Shown here: positions 18,801 to 26,654 of the stretch, in pieces | How positions within the stretch are numbered: the stretch's first letter is position 1 | How the letters are laid out: each line of letters starts with the position of its first letter | Source of the DNA: Pseudozobellia sp. WGM2 | GTDB lineage: Bacteria; Bacteroidota; Bacteroidia; Flavobacteriales; Flavobacteriaceae | DNA: 64,000 nt | Assembly (NCBI RefSeq): GCF_017810075.1 | Contig: NZ_JADNYK010000003.1 | Location: 310,001-374,000 of the forward strand | Reading direction: 5' to 3' | The notes under the pieces: model-generated | Seen by the model: the letters and a program-made list of their open reading frames with translations, nothing else | Databases searched by the model: none | What the model was told of the DNA's origin: nothing | Program-made: the position numbers and the translations under genes

Positions 18801-20269
18801 TCGGCATCTTCTTTAGCGCAATAATAGGTATTGTTCGTAGCCACGATCTTCACATTATGCCTATCGGCAAATTGAAGCAATACTTGATTCACACGATCTT
18901 CATCTTCTTGACCATGCCGCATGAGTTCTATATAAAGGTCGTCGCCAAACTGTTGTTTCCACCAGATCAGGGCTTCTTCCGCTTGGTTTTCACCAACATT
19001 CAATATTTTACCGGGTACTTCGCCATAAAGGTTGCCCGTTAGTACGATAACGTCTTCCTTATACTGTTCGATTACACTCTTATCGATTCGGGGCACATAA
19101 TAAAATCCGTCGGTGTAGGCTATCGAAGACATTTTTGCCAAGTTGTGATACCCCTTTTTATTCTTCGCCAACATGACTATTTGGTAACCATAGTCTTTGA
19201 CACTTTTATTGGTATGGTCTTCGCAAACAAAAAATTCACACCCCACTATCGGTGTAATTTCTTTTTCGGTAGCAGGTTCACCTTTTTCTTCCGCTTCTTT
19301 ATTTCTATCTCGCACACCCTTGTTGTGACTACCAATTTCCTTTACAAAATGAAAAGCGCCCATCATGTTGGCATGATCGGTCAGGGCAACTGCCGACATA
19401 TTGGTGTCGGCAGTCGATTTTACCAAACTTTTTATATTGATGGTAGATTGCAACACCGAAAACTGAGAGTGGTTATGTAAATGCACGAACTGAGCATCTT
19501 CAAGAGTCTTGATATTCTCTCTGATTTCCTCTTGAGAAACACCGCCTGTATCTTTTTCCCAAAGCGCATCGGCAATTTTTTTCGATGCCTTTTTAAGGTT
19601 GATGTGTTTTAATCCAATAAGCTGAATTTCCTGCGGATTCTGCTCTGAAAAATTACGGAAGTAATCTGGGCCGACATCAAGTTTTTCGGCCGTATACTGT
19701 TTTCTGCGGATGAGTTCTAAAAAGCAGCGAGTAGTGGCCTCAACATCGGCTGTTGCGTTATGGGCCTCAGAAAAGGGTTCACCGAACAGGTATTCATGCA
19801 GCTCCGTCAAAGTAGGAAGTTTGAACTTGCCTCCCCTACCTCCAGGAATTTGGCATAACATAGCCGTTTCTTCGGTGCAGGTATCTAATACAGGAAGTTC
19901 TTGGAGGGGGTTCTCGACGGCCATGCGATGGTATTCGGCCCCCATAATATTCACATCGAAACCGACGTTCTGGCCCACAATAAATTTGGTGCGTGCCATG
20001 GCAGCATTGAATTTTCTTAATACTTCACCCAAAGGCATACCCTCTTGCTGGGCCAGTTCGGTAGAAATACCATGTATTTGCTCGGCATCATACGGAATAT
20101 TGAACCCATCGGGCTTCACCAAATAGTCTTGATGCTCTATTAAATTACCCATGTCGTCGTGCAACTGCCAGGCTATCTGAATACAGCGTGGCCAGTTATC
20201 CGTATCGGTAATAGGGGCATCCCATTTTTTAGGGAGACCAGTAGTTTCGGTGTCGAATATCAAGTACAT
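15884..20269 (-). CDS. dnaE: DNA polymerase III alpha subunit with N-terminal proofreading exonuclease
   Basis: A 1461-residue replicative polymerase. Residues 1-200 form a DnaQ-like 3'-5' exonuclease: ExoI motif FDTETTG (Asp6, Glu8) and ExoIII H-x4-D (His170, Asp175). Next comes the PHP domain from about residue 263 (HLHNHSQFS, with both His ligands present), then the C-family polymerase core with catalytic acids Asp689, Asp691 and Asp693 in PDIDIDF, and GPGRGSAAGS just before it. A helix-hairpin-helix region and an OB fold (about 1290-1370, FAGVITDVQHRTSKNGKGW) follow. Fusion of the exonuclease to the alpha subunit replaces the separate epsilon subunit used in E. coli. It starts at the ATG at 20269 and is not clearly in an operon. 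Confidence 0.96.
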   Translation of the reverse strand: MYLIFDTETTGLPKKWDAPITDTDNWPRCIQIAWQLHDDMGNLIEHQDYLVKPDGFNIPYDAEQIHGISTELAQQEGMPLGEVLRKFNAAMARTKFIVGQNVGFDVNIMGAEYHRMAVENPLQELPVLDTCTEETAMLCQIPGGRGGKFKLPTLTELHEYLFGEPFSEAHNATADVEATTRCFLELIRRKQYTAEKLDVGPDYFRNFSEQNPQEIQLIGLKHINLKKASKKIADALWEKDTGGVSQEEIRENIKTLEDAQFVHLHNHSQFSVLQSTINIKSLVKSTADTNMSAVALTDHANMMGAFHFVKEIGSHNKGVRDRNKEAEEKGEPATEKEITPIVGCEFFVCEDHTNKSVKDYGYQIVMLAKNKKGYHNLAKMSSIAYTDGFYYVPRIDKSVIEQYKEDVIVLTGNLYGEVPGKILNVGENQAEEALIWWKQQFGDDLYIELMRHGQEDEDRVNQVLLQFADRHNVKIVATNNTYYCAKEDAEAHDILLCVKDGEKQATPIGRGRGYRYGLPNQEYYFKSQDEMKELFKDVPDAILNIQEIVDKIEPFELARDVLLPKFGIPDEFKDPEDELDGGVRGENAYLRHITYEGAKKRYGEITKEIEERLDFELMIIKNSGYPGYFLIVEDFIREARNMDVSVGPGRGSAAGSVVAYCLTITNIDPLKYDLLFERFLNPDRVSMPDIDIDFDDEGRGRVMDYVINKYGANQVAQIITYGTMAAKSSIRDTARVLDLPLGDADRIAKLIPNMSKLGKIFGVPENALKKKFRSDDLEKINELLNIAEGDDLEGQTLKMARVLEGSVRNTGIHACGVIITPDDITKFVPVSTAKDSDLYVTQFDNSVVESAGLLKMDFLGLKTLTLIKDTVKIVKAKHGIDLVPDDFPLDDEKTYELFQKGDTVGIFQYESPGMQKHMKDLKPTVFDDLIAMNALYRPGPMEYIPSFIARKHGDEEISYDLADMEEYLQETYGITVYQEQVMLLSQKLAGFSKGEADMLRKAMGKKIFALLEKLKPKFLDGGEKKGHPREVLEKIWKDWEAFASYAFNKSHSTCYAYIAYQTAYLKAHYPAEYMAAVLSNNMNDIKQVTFFMEECKRMGLEVLGPDVNESYYKFAVNKDGAVRFGMGAIKGVGRGAVETIVANRKEEGHFKSVFDMAKRIDLRAANKKAFENLAVAGGFDSFGGTHRAQYFHDEGDGITFLEKVIKYGAKFQENENSSQVSLFGDASEVQIPEPEVPPCEDWGTMEKLRREKEVVGIYISGHPLDDFKKEISAFCNASVSCANDLPNYVNRELSFAGVITDVQHRTSKNGKGWAAFTMEDYSDSFEFRIFGEEYLKFRHFLMINSFAYVKLFVRDGWVNRDTGKKGEPRIQFNSFMLLQEVMETYAKKLTIKLNIDDLKEEGVYQLKDTLVSHQGSHPLNFVIYEMEQEIKVNLSSRKQKVQISSELLATLEEQQIHYKLN

Positions 20270-20466
20270 GGTGCGGATGTTTCTAGTTCAAGGTTTCGAT
20301 ATTTAAATCTTGGAGTTCGAAACCAAATAAGAGCCCATAAAATTAGATAAAAGGAGAGGCTTTTTAAAATGGAATTGTGAGTAGTTATTAACTACTTGCC
20401 GAACAGAAGCTTTTACAAGGCACCCCCGTTATTTTCACTATATTCATACGCTCAAATCAATTTAAA

Positions 20467-21885
20467 ATGACAACTACCAAAGCCCACCGTAAACTCTATT
20501 TTTTTGTTTCAATTCTAAGCTGCCTATTCTTCAACAACACACTTATAAGCCAAGATTCGAAACCCACCAATTTTGTAATCATATTTGCTGATGATTTAGG
20601 TTATGGAGACTTGGGCACATTTGGAAACCCGACCATCAAAACACCTAATCTGGACAAAATGGCCCACGAAGGTCAAAAGTGGACGAATTTTTATGCAGGA
20701 GCCAGCGTTTGCACCCCAAGTAGAGCCGCAATTCTAACAGGAAGGCTACCTGTACGTAGCGGAATGGCAAGCAACAAGCAACGAGTACTCTTCCCCGATT
20801 CAAAATACGGACTGCCCGCCAACGAAATAACTTTGGCCGAACAACTGAAAACGGTAGGGTATAATACGGCATGTATCGGAAAATGGCACTTAGGCCACAA
20901 AAAACAATACCTACCTACCAATAACGGATTCGATTATTATTTCGGTATTCCCTATTCGAACGATATGGACCGGATTCAAGGTGAAGAATATAAAAACTAT
21001 TGGGAGCGGAGCAATGACAGCATCAAGACCGAACACTTCAATGTACCACTGCTACGAAATACAGAAATAATAGAACGCCCCGCCGACCAAAATAGCATTA
21101 CCACCCGCTATTCCAACGAAGCGGTTTCTTATATCAAGAAACATAAAAACAAACCATTCTTTGTGTATCTGGCCCACAACTTACCTCACGTTCCCCTTTT
21201 TGCTTCAAAAGATTTTTTAGGAAAAAGTGAGAGAGGATTGTATGGCGATGTTTTGGAAGAGATCGATAATGGAGTGGGCAAAATTCTGGAGACACTTCAG
21301 AAAGAAGGCTTAGCTGAGAATACCATCGTAGTTTTCACTTCAGATAATGGGCCCTGGCTACCATTTAAACTTAACGGAGGAAGCGCAGGCCCTCTAAAGG
21401 CCGGAAAAGGAACCACTTGGGAAGGCGGCATGCGTGAACCCACCCTATTTTGGGGACCGGGCCAAATAAAGCCCGGTACCATTATGGACATAGGCTCAAC
21501 TATGGACCTATTCACCACCTTTAGCAAAATAGCCGGGGTCGAAATACCGAAAGACCGAGTTATTGATGGGGTTGATTTAAGCCCTACTTTATTTAAAAGG
21601 GAAGAAAGCCCGAGAAAGAACATGTTCTATTATCGCGGCACGGAAATTTATGCTGTTAGAAGTGAAAACTATAAAGCACATTTCGTAACCCAAGGTGCCT
21701 ATGGGCAATTTGGCGAACGTGAAGAGCACGATCCACCATTATTATATAATCTTGGTGAAGACCCTTCAGAACAATTCAACATTGCAGAAAAACATCCAGA
21801 TGTATTGGAATCTATTAACGAATTAATCGACCAGCACCGGTCAAAGCTCATCAAAGGAAAAGACCAACTGGCCGACCGTGAATAA
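20467..21885 (+). CDS. S1-family sulfatase, secreted
   Basis: A 472-residue arylsulfatase-type enzyme with an N-terminal signal peptide. The metal-binding FADDLGYGDLG opens the domain and the C-T-P-S-R-A-A-I-L-T-G-R signature has Cys82, which would be converted to formylglycine by a maturase encoded elsewhere. GKWHLGH and FTSDNGPW are the other active-site segments. S1 sulfatases strip sulfate esters from glycans such as algal polysaccharides or host glycosaminoglycans; the exact substrate cannot be read from sequence. No adjacent glycoside hydrolase or SusC/D pair is present, so its polysaccharide partner is unclear. Confidence 0.92.
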   Translation: MTTTKAHRKLYFFVSILSCLFFNNTLISQDSKPTNFVIIFADDLGYGDLGTFGNPTIKTPNLDKMAHEGQKWTNFYAGASVCTPSRAAILTGRLPVRSGMASNKQRVLFPDSKYGLPANEITLAEQLKTVGYNTACIGKWHLGHKKQYLPTNNGFDYYFGIPYSNDMDRIQGEEYKNYWERSNDSIKTEHFNVPLLRNTEIIERPADQNSITTRYSNEAVSYIKKHKNKPFFVYLAHNLPHVPLFASKDFLGKSERGLYGDVLEEIDNGVGKILETLQKEGLAENTIVVFTSDNGPWLPFKLNGGSAGPLKAGKGTTWEGGMREPTLFWGPGQIKPGTIMDIGSTMDLFTTFSKIAGVEIPKDRVIDGVDLSPTLFKREESPRKNMFYYRGTEIYAVRSENYKAHFVTQGAYGQFGEREEHDPPLLYNLGEDPSEQFNIAEKHPDVLESINELIDQHRSKLIKGKDQLADRE

Positions 21886-21901
21886 TATTATTATCAAACT
21901 A

Positions 21902-21931
21902 TTGCAGGTTTCGAGAAATGAATTATATTTG
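21902..21931 (+). promoter_or_regulatory. Promoter of rpsP-rimM
   Basis: A TTG at 21902-21904, a 19-bp spacer and TATATTTG at 21924-21931 match the Bacteroidota -33/-7 consensus closely. The -7 box lies 64 bp before the rpsP ATG, leaving a leader of about 55-60 nt. Confidence 0.75.
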
Positions 21932-21995
21932 CAGCCCTTTTCAGGGAAACTTAGAATTAATAACAGGGGTCGGGCACCCCACAAATTAATGTGAT

Positions 21996-22658
21996 ATGCC
22001 AGTAAAAATTAGACTGCAGAGACACGGTAAAAAAGGGAAACCTTTCTATTGGGTAGTTGCTGCCGATATTCGTGCAAAGAGAGATGGTAAATTTCTCGAA
22101 AAATTAGGTATTTACAATCCAAACACCAACCCTGCCACGATTGAACTTAACGTAGATAATTCTGTAAAATGGCTTCAGAATGGTGCACAACCAACTGATA
22201 CCGCTAGAGCTATTCTATCTTATAAAGGTGTTTTACTAAAACATCACTTGTTGGCCGGTCAGCGTAAAGGGGCTCTAACAGAAGAACAAGTTGAAGAAAA
22301 ATTCAACGCTTGGTTAGAAGAGAAAGAAGGTAAGATTTCTGCGAAAGTTAGTGGTCTTGACCAAGAGAAAGCCAAAATTAAGGCTGAAGCTTTAAAAGCG
22401 GAAAAAGAAATCAACGAGAAACGTGCTCAAGAGGCTGCAGCTGCAGAGTTACCTGAAGAAGCCGAAGTTGAAACTGCTGAAGCACCACAACCAGATGCTG
22501 AAAATGCCGATACTACTCCAGTTGCTCCGGTAGCTTCTGAAGAAGAAATCAAAGCTGATGATGCTAAAGAAGAAGCGCCTAGCGTTCAAGAAGTAGTTTC
22601 TGACGAAGATTTCGAAAAGAAAGACGCAGACAAGCCAAAGCCGGCTGAAGAAGCTTAA
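21996..22658 (+). CDS. rpsP: 30S ribosomal protein S16 with long acidic C-terminal extension
   Basis: The first 80 or so residues are canonical S16 (MPVKIRLQRHGKKGKPFYWVV ... KLGIYNPNT ... WLQNGAQPTDTA). The protein then continues to 220 residues, more than twice the E. coli length, with a charged coiled segment (KAKIKAEALKAEKEINEKRAQE) and an Ala/Glu/Pro-rich acidic tail. S16 tails of this kind occur in flavobacteria, though their function is not known to me. It is the first gene of an rpsP-rimM unit (16-bp gap), the classic arrangement minus trmD-rplS. Confidence 0.97.
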   Translation: MPVKIRLQRHGKKGKPFYWVVAADIRAKRDGKFLEKLGIYNPNTNPATIELNVDNSVKWLQNGAQPTDTARAILSYKGVLLKHHLLAGQRKGALTEEQVEEKFNAWLEEKEGKISAKVSGLDQEKAKIKAEALKAEKEINEKRAQEAAAAELPEEAEVETAEAPQPDAENADTTPVAPVASEEEIKADDAKEEAPSVQEVVSDEDFEKKDADKPKPAEEA

Positions 22659-22674
22659 ATAATTTTAGAAACGA

Positions 22675-23205
22675 ATGCGCAAGGAAGATTGTTTCTACCT
22701 CGGTAAAATCGTTTCGAAATATAGCTATAAGGGTGAGGTACTCGTAAAAATCGATACCGACGAGCCCGATTTATACGAAAACATGGAATCAGTTTTTGTC
22801 TTGATGAAAGGCAACAATCTGGTTCCATTTTTTATTGATAGATGTAGACTTCACAAGTCTAATCTTCTTCGTATCGATTTTGAGGAAGTTAAAGATGAAG
22901 CGGCCGCCGACCGTATAATGAGACATGAGCTTTACCTGCCCTTGTCCTTTCTCCCCAAACTGGAAGGAAACAAGTTCTATTTTCATGAGATTATAGGTTT
23001 TACCGTTCTAGATTTTGAATTAGGCAACATAGGCACCATTACCGGAGTTAACGACACTACTTCACAAGCTATTTTGGTCATCGATAACAAGGGCAAAGAA
23101 ATATTGGTTCCGCTTACCGATGAAATTTTAACCGAAGTAGATCGTAAGAACAAAACCGTAAAGGTAACTACCCCTGACGGACTTGTTGACCTATACTTGT
23201 CGTAA
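22675..23205 (+). CDS. rimM: Ribosome maturation factor RimM
   Basis: A 176-residue 16S rRNA processing factor that binds S19 during 30S head assembly. The N-terminal RimM beta-barrel (CFYLGKIVSKYSYKGEVLVKID) and the C-terminal PRC-barrel (FHEIIGFTVLDFELGNIGTITGV, then ILVPLTDEIL) are both present. It lies 16 bp after rpsP and is surely co-transcribed with it. Confidence 0.95.
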   Translation: MRKEDCFYLGKIVSKYSYKGEVLVKIDTDEPDLYENMESVFVLMKGNNLVPFFIDRCRLHKSNLLRIDFEEVKDEAAADRIMRHELYLPLSFLPKLEGNKFYFHEIIGFTVLDFELGNIGTITGVNDTTSQAILVIDNKGKEILVPLTDEILTEVDRKNKTVKVTTPDGLVDLYLS

Positions 23206-23263
23206 GATAGATATTTGAACAACATCCTATTTTAAAATGCTCTTACTTCAACGAGGTAACCAC

Positions 23264-23271
23264 TACCTTTG
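23264..23271 (+). promoter_or_regulatory. Candidate -7 box for the FUSC gene
   Basis: TACCTTTG matches TAnnTTTG and lies 13 bp before the ATG at 23285. Short leaders behind such boxes are common in flavobacteria. It argues that 23285, not the ATG at 23237, is the real start. Confidence 0.5.
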
Positions 23272-23284
23272 CAGCCAAAATTAT

Positions 23285-25498
23285 ATGGGCTTGTTTTCAT
23301 TGAAGGAAAAATTATCTGCGTATTCGTTCAGTATCGTTAAGTTTTTTAAAAGCACCGACTTTTCAAAGGCTATACTATTGGGTATTGCTGGCACCTTGCC
23401 GATTGTACTTGGCATCAACCTTGACCATTTTGAAATTGGACTTTCCATTTGTTTTGGAGCATTATGGTGTGCCCCTAGTAATACTAACGGGTACTACCGC
23501 CATAATAAAATCGGTATTTTATTGGCAACCTTGCTGATAGTTATTGTCAGTTTTATCGGTGGATATTTCGATTTCAAATCATGGTACCTATTACCACTCT
23601 TGGGGCTTGTAACATTTGCCATAGCTTATATTTCGGTATTTGGCTTTAGAGCTTCACTCATCAGTTTTTCAGGTTTATTGGCCTTAGTGCTCAGTTTCGC
23701 TTATGAAACCAAAGAACTTGAATTGTGGGAACATTGTGCTTGGATAGCGGTCGGAGGTCTTTGGTATCTTTTACTTGTCATAATTTGGCATTACATCAAT
23801 CCGCGGGCACAAACCGAAGAAATACTCTCAGAGACATATGCACTCACTGCCGATTACCTTCAAACCCGTGGTAAGCTAATCGATCCTAAGAACAATCATA
23901 AAAAATTGAGGTCGGTTCTTGCCAAAAAACAGAATGACCTCATCGAACACCACGAAGCCTTACGTGAAATTTTACTTCAATCACGAAAAGATTCCGGTCA
24001 ATCTAACTATCAAAATAAACGTTTACTCGTATTCATTCAATTGATAGAAATGCTAGAAATTGCTATGGCCAACCCAGTTGAATACGATAAAATGGCGAGT
24101 TTCTTTCAACAGAACCCCAAATACGTAGATAGCTTTCAAGCCTTAATCTTTGAGATTGCAGAACAACTACGGGTAATTTCAAGCCTTGAAAAAAAATCTG
24201 GAGAAAATTCACATCCCCGTTCGCTTCATTCATTATTAAAGAATGTGCAACGGGAAATAACACTTTTAAAAGAAGAAAAAGAAGAAAGCTTTACCCATTT
24301 TTTAATGCTGCAAAATTTATTCGAATACCAAGAGAAGCAGTATGAAAAACTAAAAAAAATCAAATGGTTACTGGGCGACCCTGAATTGAGCGAATCAGAT
24401 TATATTGATAAGGAAACCGCAAAACAATTTTTGCCGCAACAAGATTATAGTGCTTCTTTATTATTGCGCAATTTCAATTTTGGTTCGCCAATTTTTAAGC
24501 ATTCACTACGCTTAGCCGTTATTACCATAATCGGTTATGGTTTGGGTTCGTTTTTAGAGTTTCAAAACCCTTACTGGATATTGTTGACCATAATCGTAAT
24601 CATGAGGCCCAGTTATGGTCTCACCAAGAAACGCACAAAAGAGCGTATTGCGGGTACCCTTATCGGAGCCTTTCTAGCCACCGGTATTGTTTTCTTTATA
24701 TCACACCCTTATGTCTTCGGTGCTTTGGGCATCACAAGTCTTGTCATGGCATTTTCGTTGGTCCAAAAAAATTATAGAATCTCGGCAGTATTTATTACGC
24801 TCAGTGTAATTTTTATTTATGGCATTCTACGACCCGATATTCTTACGGTTATACAATACAGAATATTCGACACCGTTTTCGGCGCAGCTCTTTCTTTTAT
24901 GGCCATTCTTTGGTTGTGGCCCTCATGGAGTTTTTCTAAAATAGAGGAAAGTGTTATTAAAAGTCTAACGGCCAACAGAGTATTTCTTGAACGAATAATT
25001 TCCTTCTACGAAAAGAAAGGTTCGATTCCTATTGAATACAATATGGCAAGAAAGCAGGCTTTTAATGAGACGTCTAACTTAAGTTCTGCTTTTCAAGGCA
25101 TGGCCCAAGAACCGTCGTCAAAACAAAAAAAATTCGAAAAAACATATGAGCTGGTCGTACTCAGCCATAGATTTCTATCTTCTTTATCATCATTGAGCGG
25201 TTATATTCAAAATCATAGTACTACCGAAGCCTCTACCAATTTCAAAAATACAGCTGGTCTTATTGTAGAAAATTTACATCAAGTCATCTTGCAATTACAG
25301 GATAAAAATCACCTCACGAACACCTCTAGCAATGATAGAGAAATGACTTTTAAAACACTATTACCACAACTTGACCACGACGACACCAAAAATATGATGA
25401 CCGAGCGCCACTATCAAGAAGCCCACCTTATTCGTGAGCAATTACAATGGCTTTTTTCTCTAAGTCAAAACATGATAAAGTTGTCTAAGGAGTGGTAA
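23285..25498 (+). CDS. FUSC-family (YccS/YhfK-like) inner-membrane protein
   Basis: A 737-residue protein from the ATG at 23285 (MGLFSLKEKLSAYSF); an upstream ATG at 23237 is in frame but lies before the candidate promoter box. It has two membrane blocks of about five to six helices each (ILLGIAGTLPIVLG ... and SLRLAVITIIGYGLGSFLEFQNPYWILLTIIVIMRPSYG ...), each followed by a long helical cytoplasmic segment. This is the duplicated FUSC architecture of YccS and of plant aluminium-activated/aromatic acid exporters. The RPSYGLTKKRTKERIAGTLIGA motif is typical. The proposed role is efflux of aromatic acids or similar compounds; the substrate is unknown. It ends 14 bp from a convergent gene. Confidence 0.85.
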   Translation: MGLFSLKEKLSAYSFSIVKFFKSTDFSKAILLGIAGTLPIVLGINLDHFEIGLSICFGALWCAPSNTNGYYRHNKIGILLATLLIVIVSFIGGYFDFKSWYLLPLLGLVTFAIAYISVFGFRASLISFSGLLALVLSFAYETKELELWEHCAWIAVGGLWYLLLVIIWHYINPRAQTEEILSETYALTADYLQTRGKLIDPKNNHKKLRSVLAKKQNDLIEHHEALREILLQSRKDSGQSNYQNKRLLVFIQLIEMLEIAMANPVEYDKMASFFQQNPKYVDSFQALIFEIAEQLRVISSLEKKSGENSHPRSLHSLLKNVQREITLLKEEKEESFTHFLMLQNLFEYQEKQYEKLKKIKWLLGDPELSESDYIDKETAKQFLPQQDYSASLLLRNFNFGSPIFKHSLRLAVITIIGYGLGSFLEFQNPYWILLTIIVIMRPSYGLTKKRTKERIAGTLIGAFLATGIVFFISHPYVFGALGITSLVMAFSLVQKNYRISAVFITLSVIFIYGILRPDILTVIQYRIFDTVFGAALSFMAILWLWPSWSFSKIEESVIKSLTANRVFLERIISFYEKKGSIPIEYNMARKQAFNETSNLSSAFQGMAQEPSSKQKKFEKTYELVVLSHRFLSSLSSLSGYIQNHSTTEASTNFKNTAGLIVENLHQVILQLQDKNHLTNTSSNDREMTFKTLLPQLDHDDTKNMMTERHYQEAHLIREQLQWLFSLSQNMIKLSKEW

Positions 25499-25512
25499 GG
25501 TTAATCTCAATG

Positions 25513-26550
25513 TTACTTCAAAGCTTTCTCGCAATAGGCCAAACATTTTTTTACTTCATCAACTGCATTAGAGCCTTCCGGAATTTTATATTCAAGTTCG
25601 ATGGTTCCCGGAAATTTATACCCGTTATCACGCATCAACTGTAAGGCAGCCGGAATAGGCGTATCACCTGAACCCCATAAAAGATTGCCTTTTTCGTTCT
25701 CCGGAGTTTGACGATCTTTAAGGTGCATACTTTTGATGTGAGAGCTTTTTGCTTTTATAATTTCCAGGGGGTTCTCGTTGCCAGCTGCCACATAATGACC
25801 AAGATCTAGATTAAGTGCGTTAAATTTCGACTGTTTTAAAGCTACATCCCATAGGGTCGGGGTTTGCTGTTCGTGCCCGTGATAACCGATATATATTTTG
25901 TTTTTCTTGGCAATTTTACCCAAGCGCAAAGTATGGGTGTCGTCACTGGGGTGCTCTACGGTAACGTGACTCGCCCCCAATGCCTTAGCCGCTTGCATAC
26001 CCCAATTGATTTCGGCATCCGAATTATCTTTGCCAAAAGCTCGGGGTTTAAATGCATATATAGAAACACCCGCATCATTGTACATTTTTCTCAATTTTTT
26101 AAAATCTTTCATCGACATGCCTTCCCTCCATTGCGCAACTTGCTTATCGTAAGATTTAGATTGGGCCTGCAGTTCAGCCAATTCCTTAGCCTGATCATTA
26201 CTAATGTTTCCTTCACGCTTTGCTCGCATAAGGCCATAGAATGCTCTGCGGTCTACAGGGTTTTCTGGCTTACCTGCAAATGCCTCCGCTGGATCCCCCA
26301 TCAGTTCAATAGCGCTGATACCAGAATCTATAACGTACTGTAGCGTGGCTTCTGCGCTTTGATCGGGCATGCTTCTAAAAGAATAGGTAATCACCCCTAT
26401 TTGAACCCCACTGATCAAAGAGTTCGGTTTGTTCAACGACTTGATAATTGAAGGGCCTGCGAATAATGATGTGGACCGCAACGCGAGACCAGCTGTACCT
26501 AATGCGGCGGCACCTAAAAATTTTCTTCTGTTAAAGTTTTTTGGCTTCAT
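25513..26550 (-). CDS. Tat-exported sugar phosphate isomerase/epimerase-like TIM-barrel protein
   Basis: A 345-residue protein when started at the ATG at 26550. This start puts a twin-arginine signal at the front (NRRKFLGAAALGTAGLALR); an in-frame ATG 33 bp upstream is less likely. The mature part is an AP-endonuclease-2/xylose-isomerase-like TIM barrel with metal-ligand candidates in SAIELMGD, HVTVEHP, IYIGYHGHE, LNLDLGHYV, SMHLKD and GTIELEY. Such periplasmic proteins act on sugars or polyols in Bacteroidota, but no specific reaction can be assigned. It is divergent from a sulfatase gene (104 bp between starts), so both may serve one glycan pathway. Confidence 0.82.
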   Translation of the reverse strand: MKPKNFNRRKFLGAAALGTAGLALRSTSLFAGPSIIKSLNKPNSLISGVQIGVITYSFRSMPDQSAEATLQYVIDSGISAIELMGDPAEAFAGKPENPVDRRAFYGLMRAKREGNISNDQAKELAELQAQSKSYDKQVAQWREGMSMKDFKKLRKMYNDAGVSIYAFKPRAFGKDNSDAEINWGMQAAKALGASHVTVEHPSDDTHTLRLGKIAKKNKIYIGYHGHEQQTPTLWDVALKQSKFNALNLDLGHYVAAGNENPLEIIKAKSSHIKSMHLKDRQTPENEKGNLLWGSGDTPIPAALQLMRDNGYKFPGTIELEYKIPEGSNAVDEVKKCLAYCEKALK

Positions 26551-26617
26551 AAAGTTGGGTTTAAGATTATTCAAGATAACCATTTTTGGCAGATGAAAAG
26601 TTTTACCTGAGATTACG

Positions 26618-26625
26618 TATTTTTG
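26618..26625 (+). promoter_or_regulatory. Candidate -7 box for the second sulfatase
   Basis: TATTTTTG matches TAnnTTTG 29 bp before the ATG at 26655. There is no well-spaced -33 box. Confidence 0.35.
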
Positions 26626-26654
26626 AAACTATTATTTACCAAACCTACCCCACC

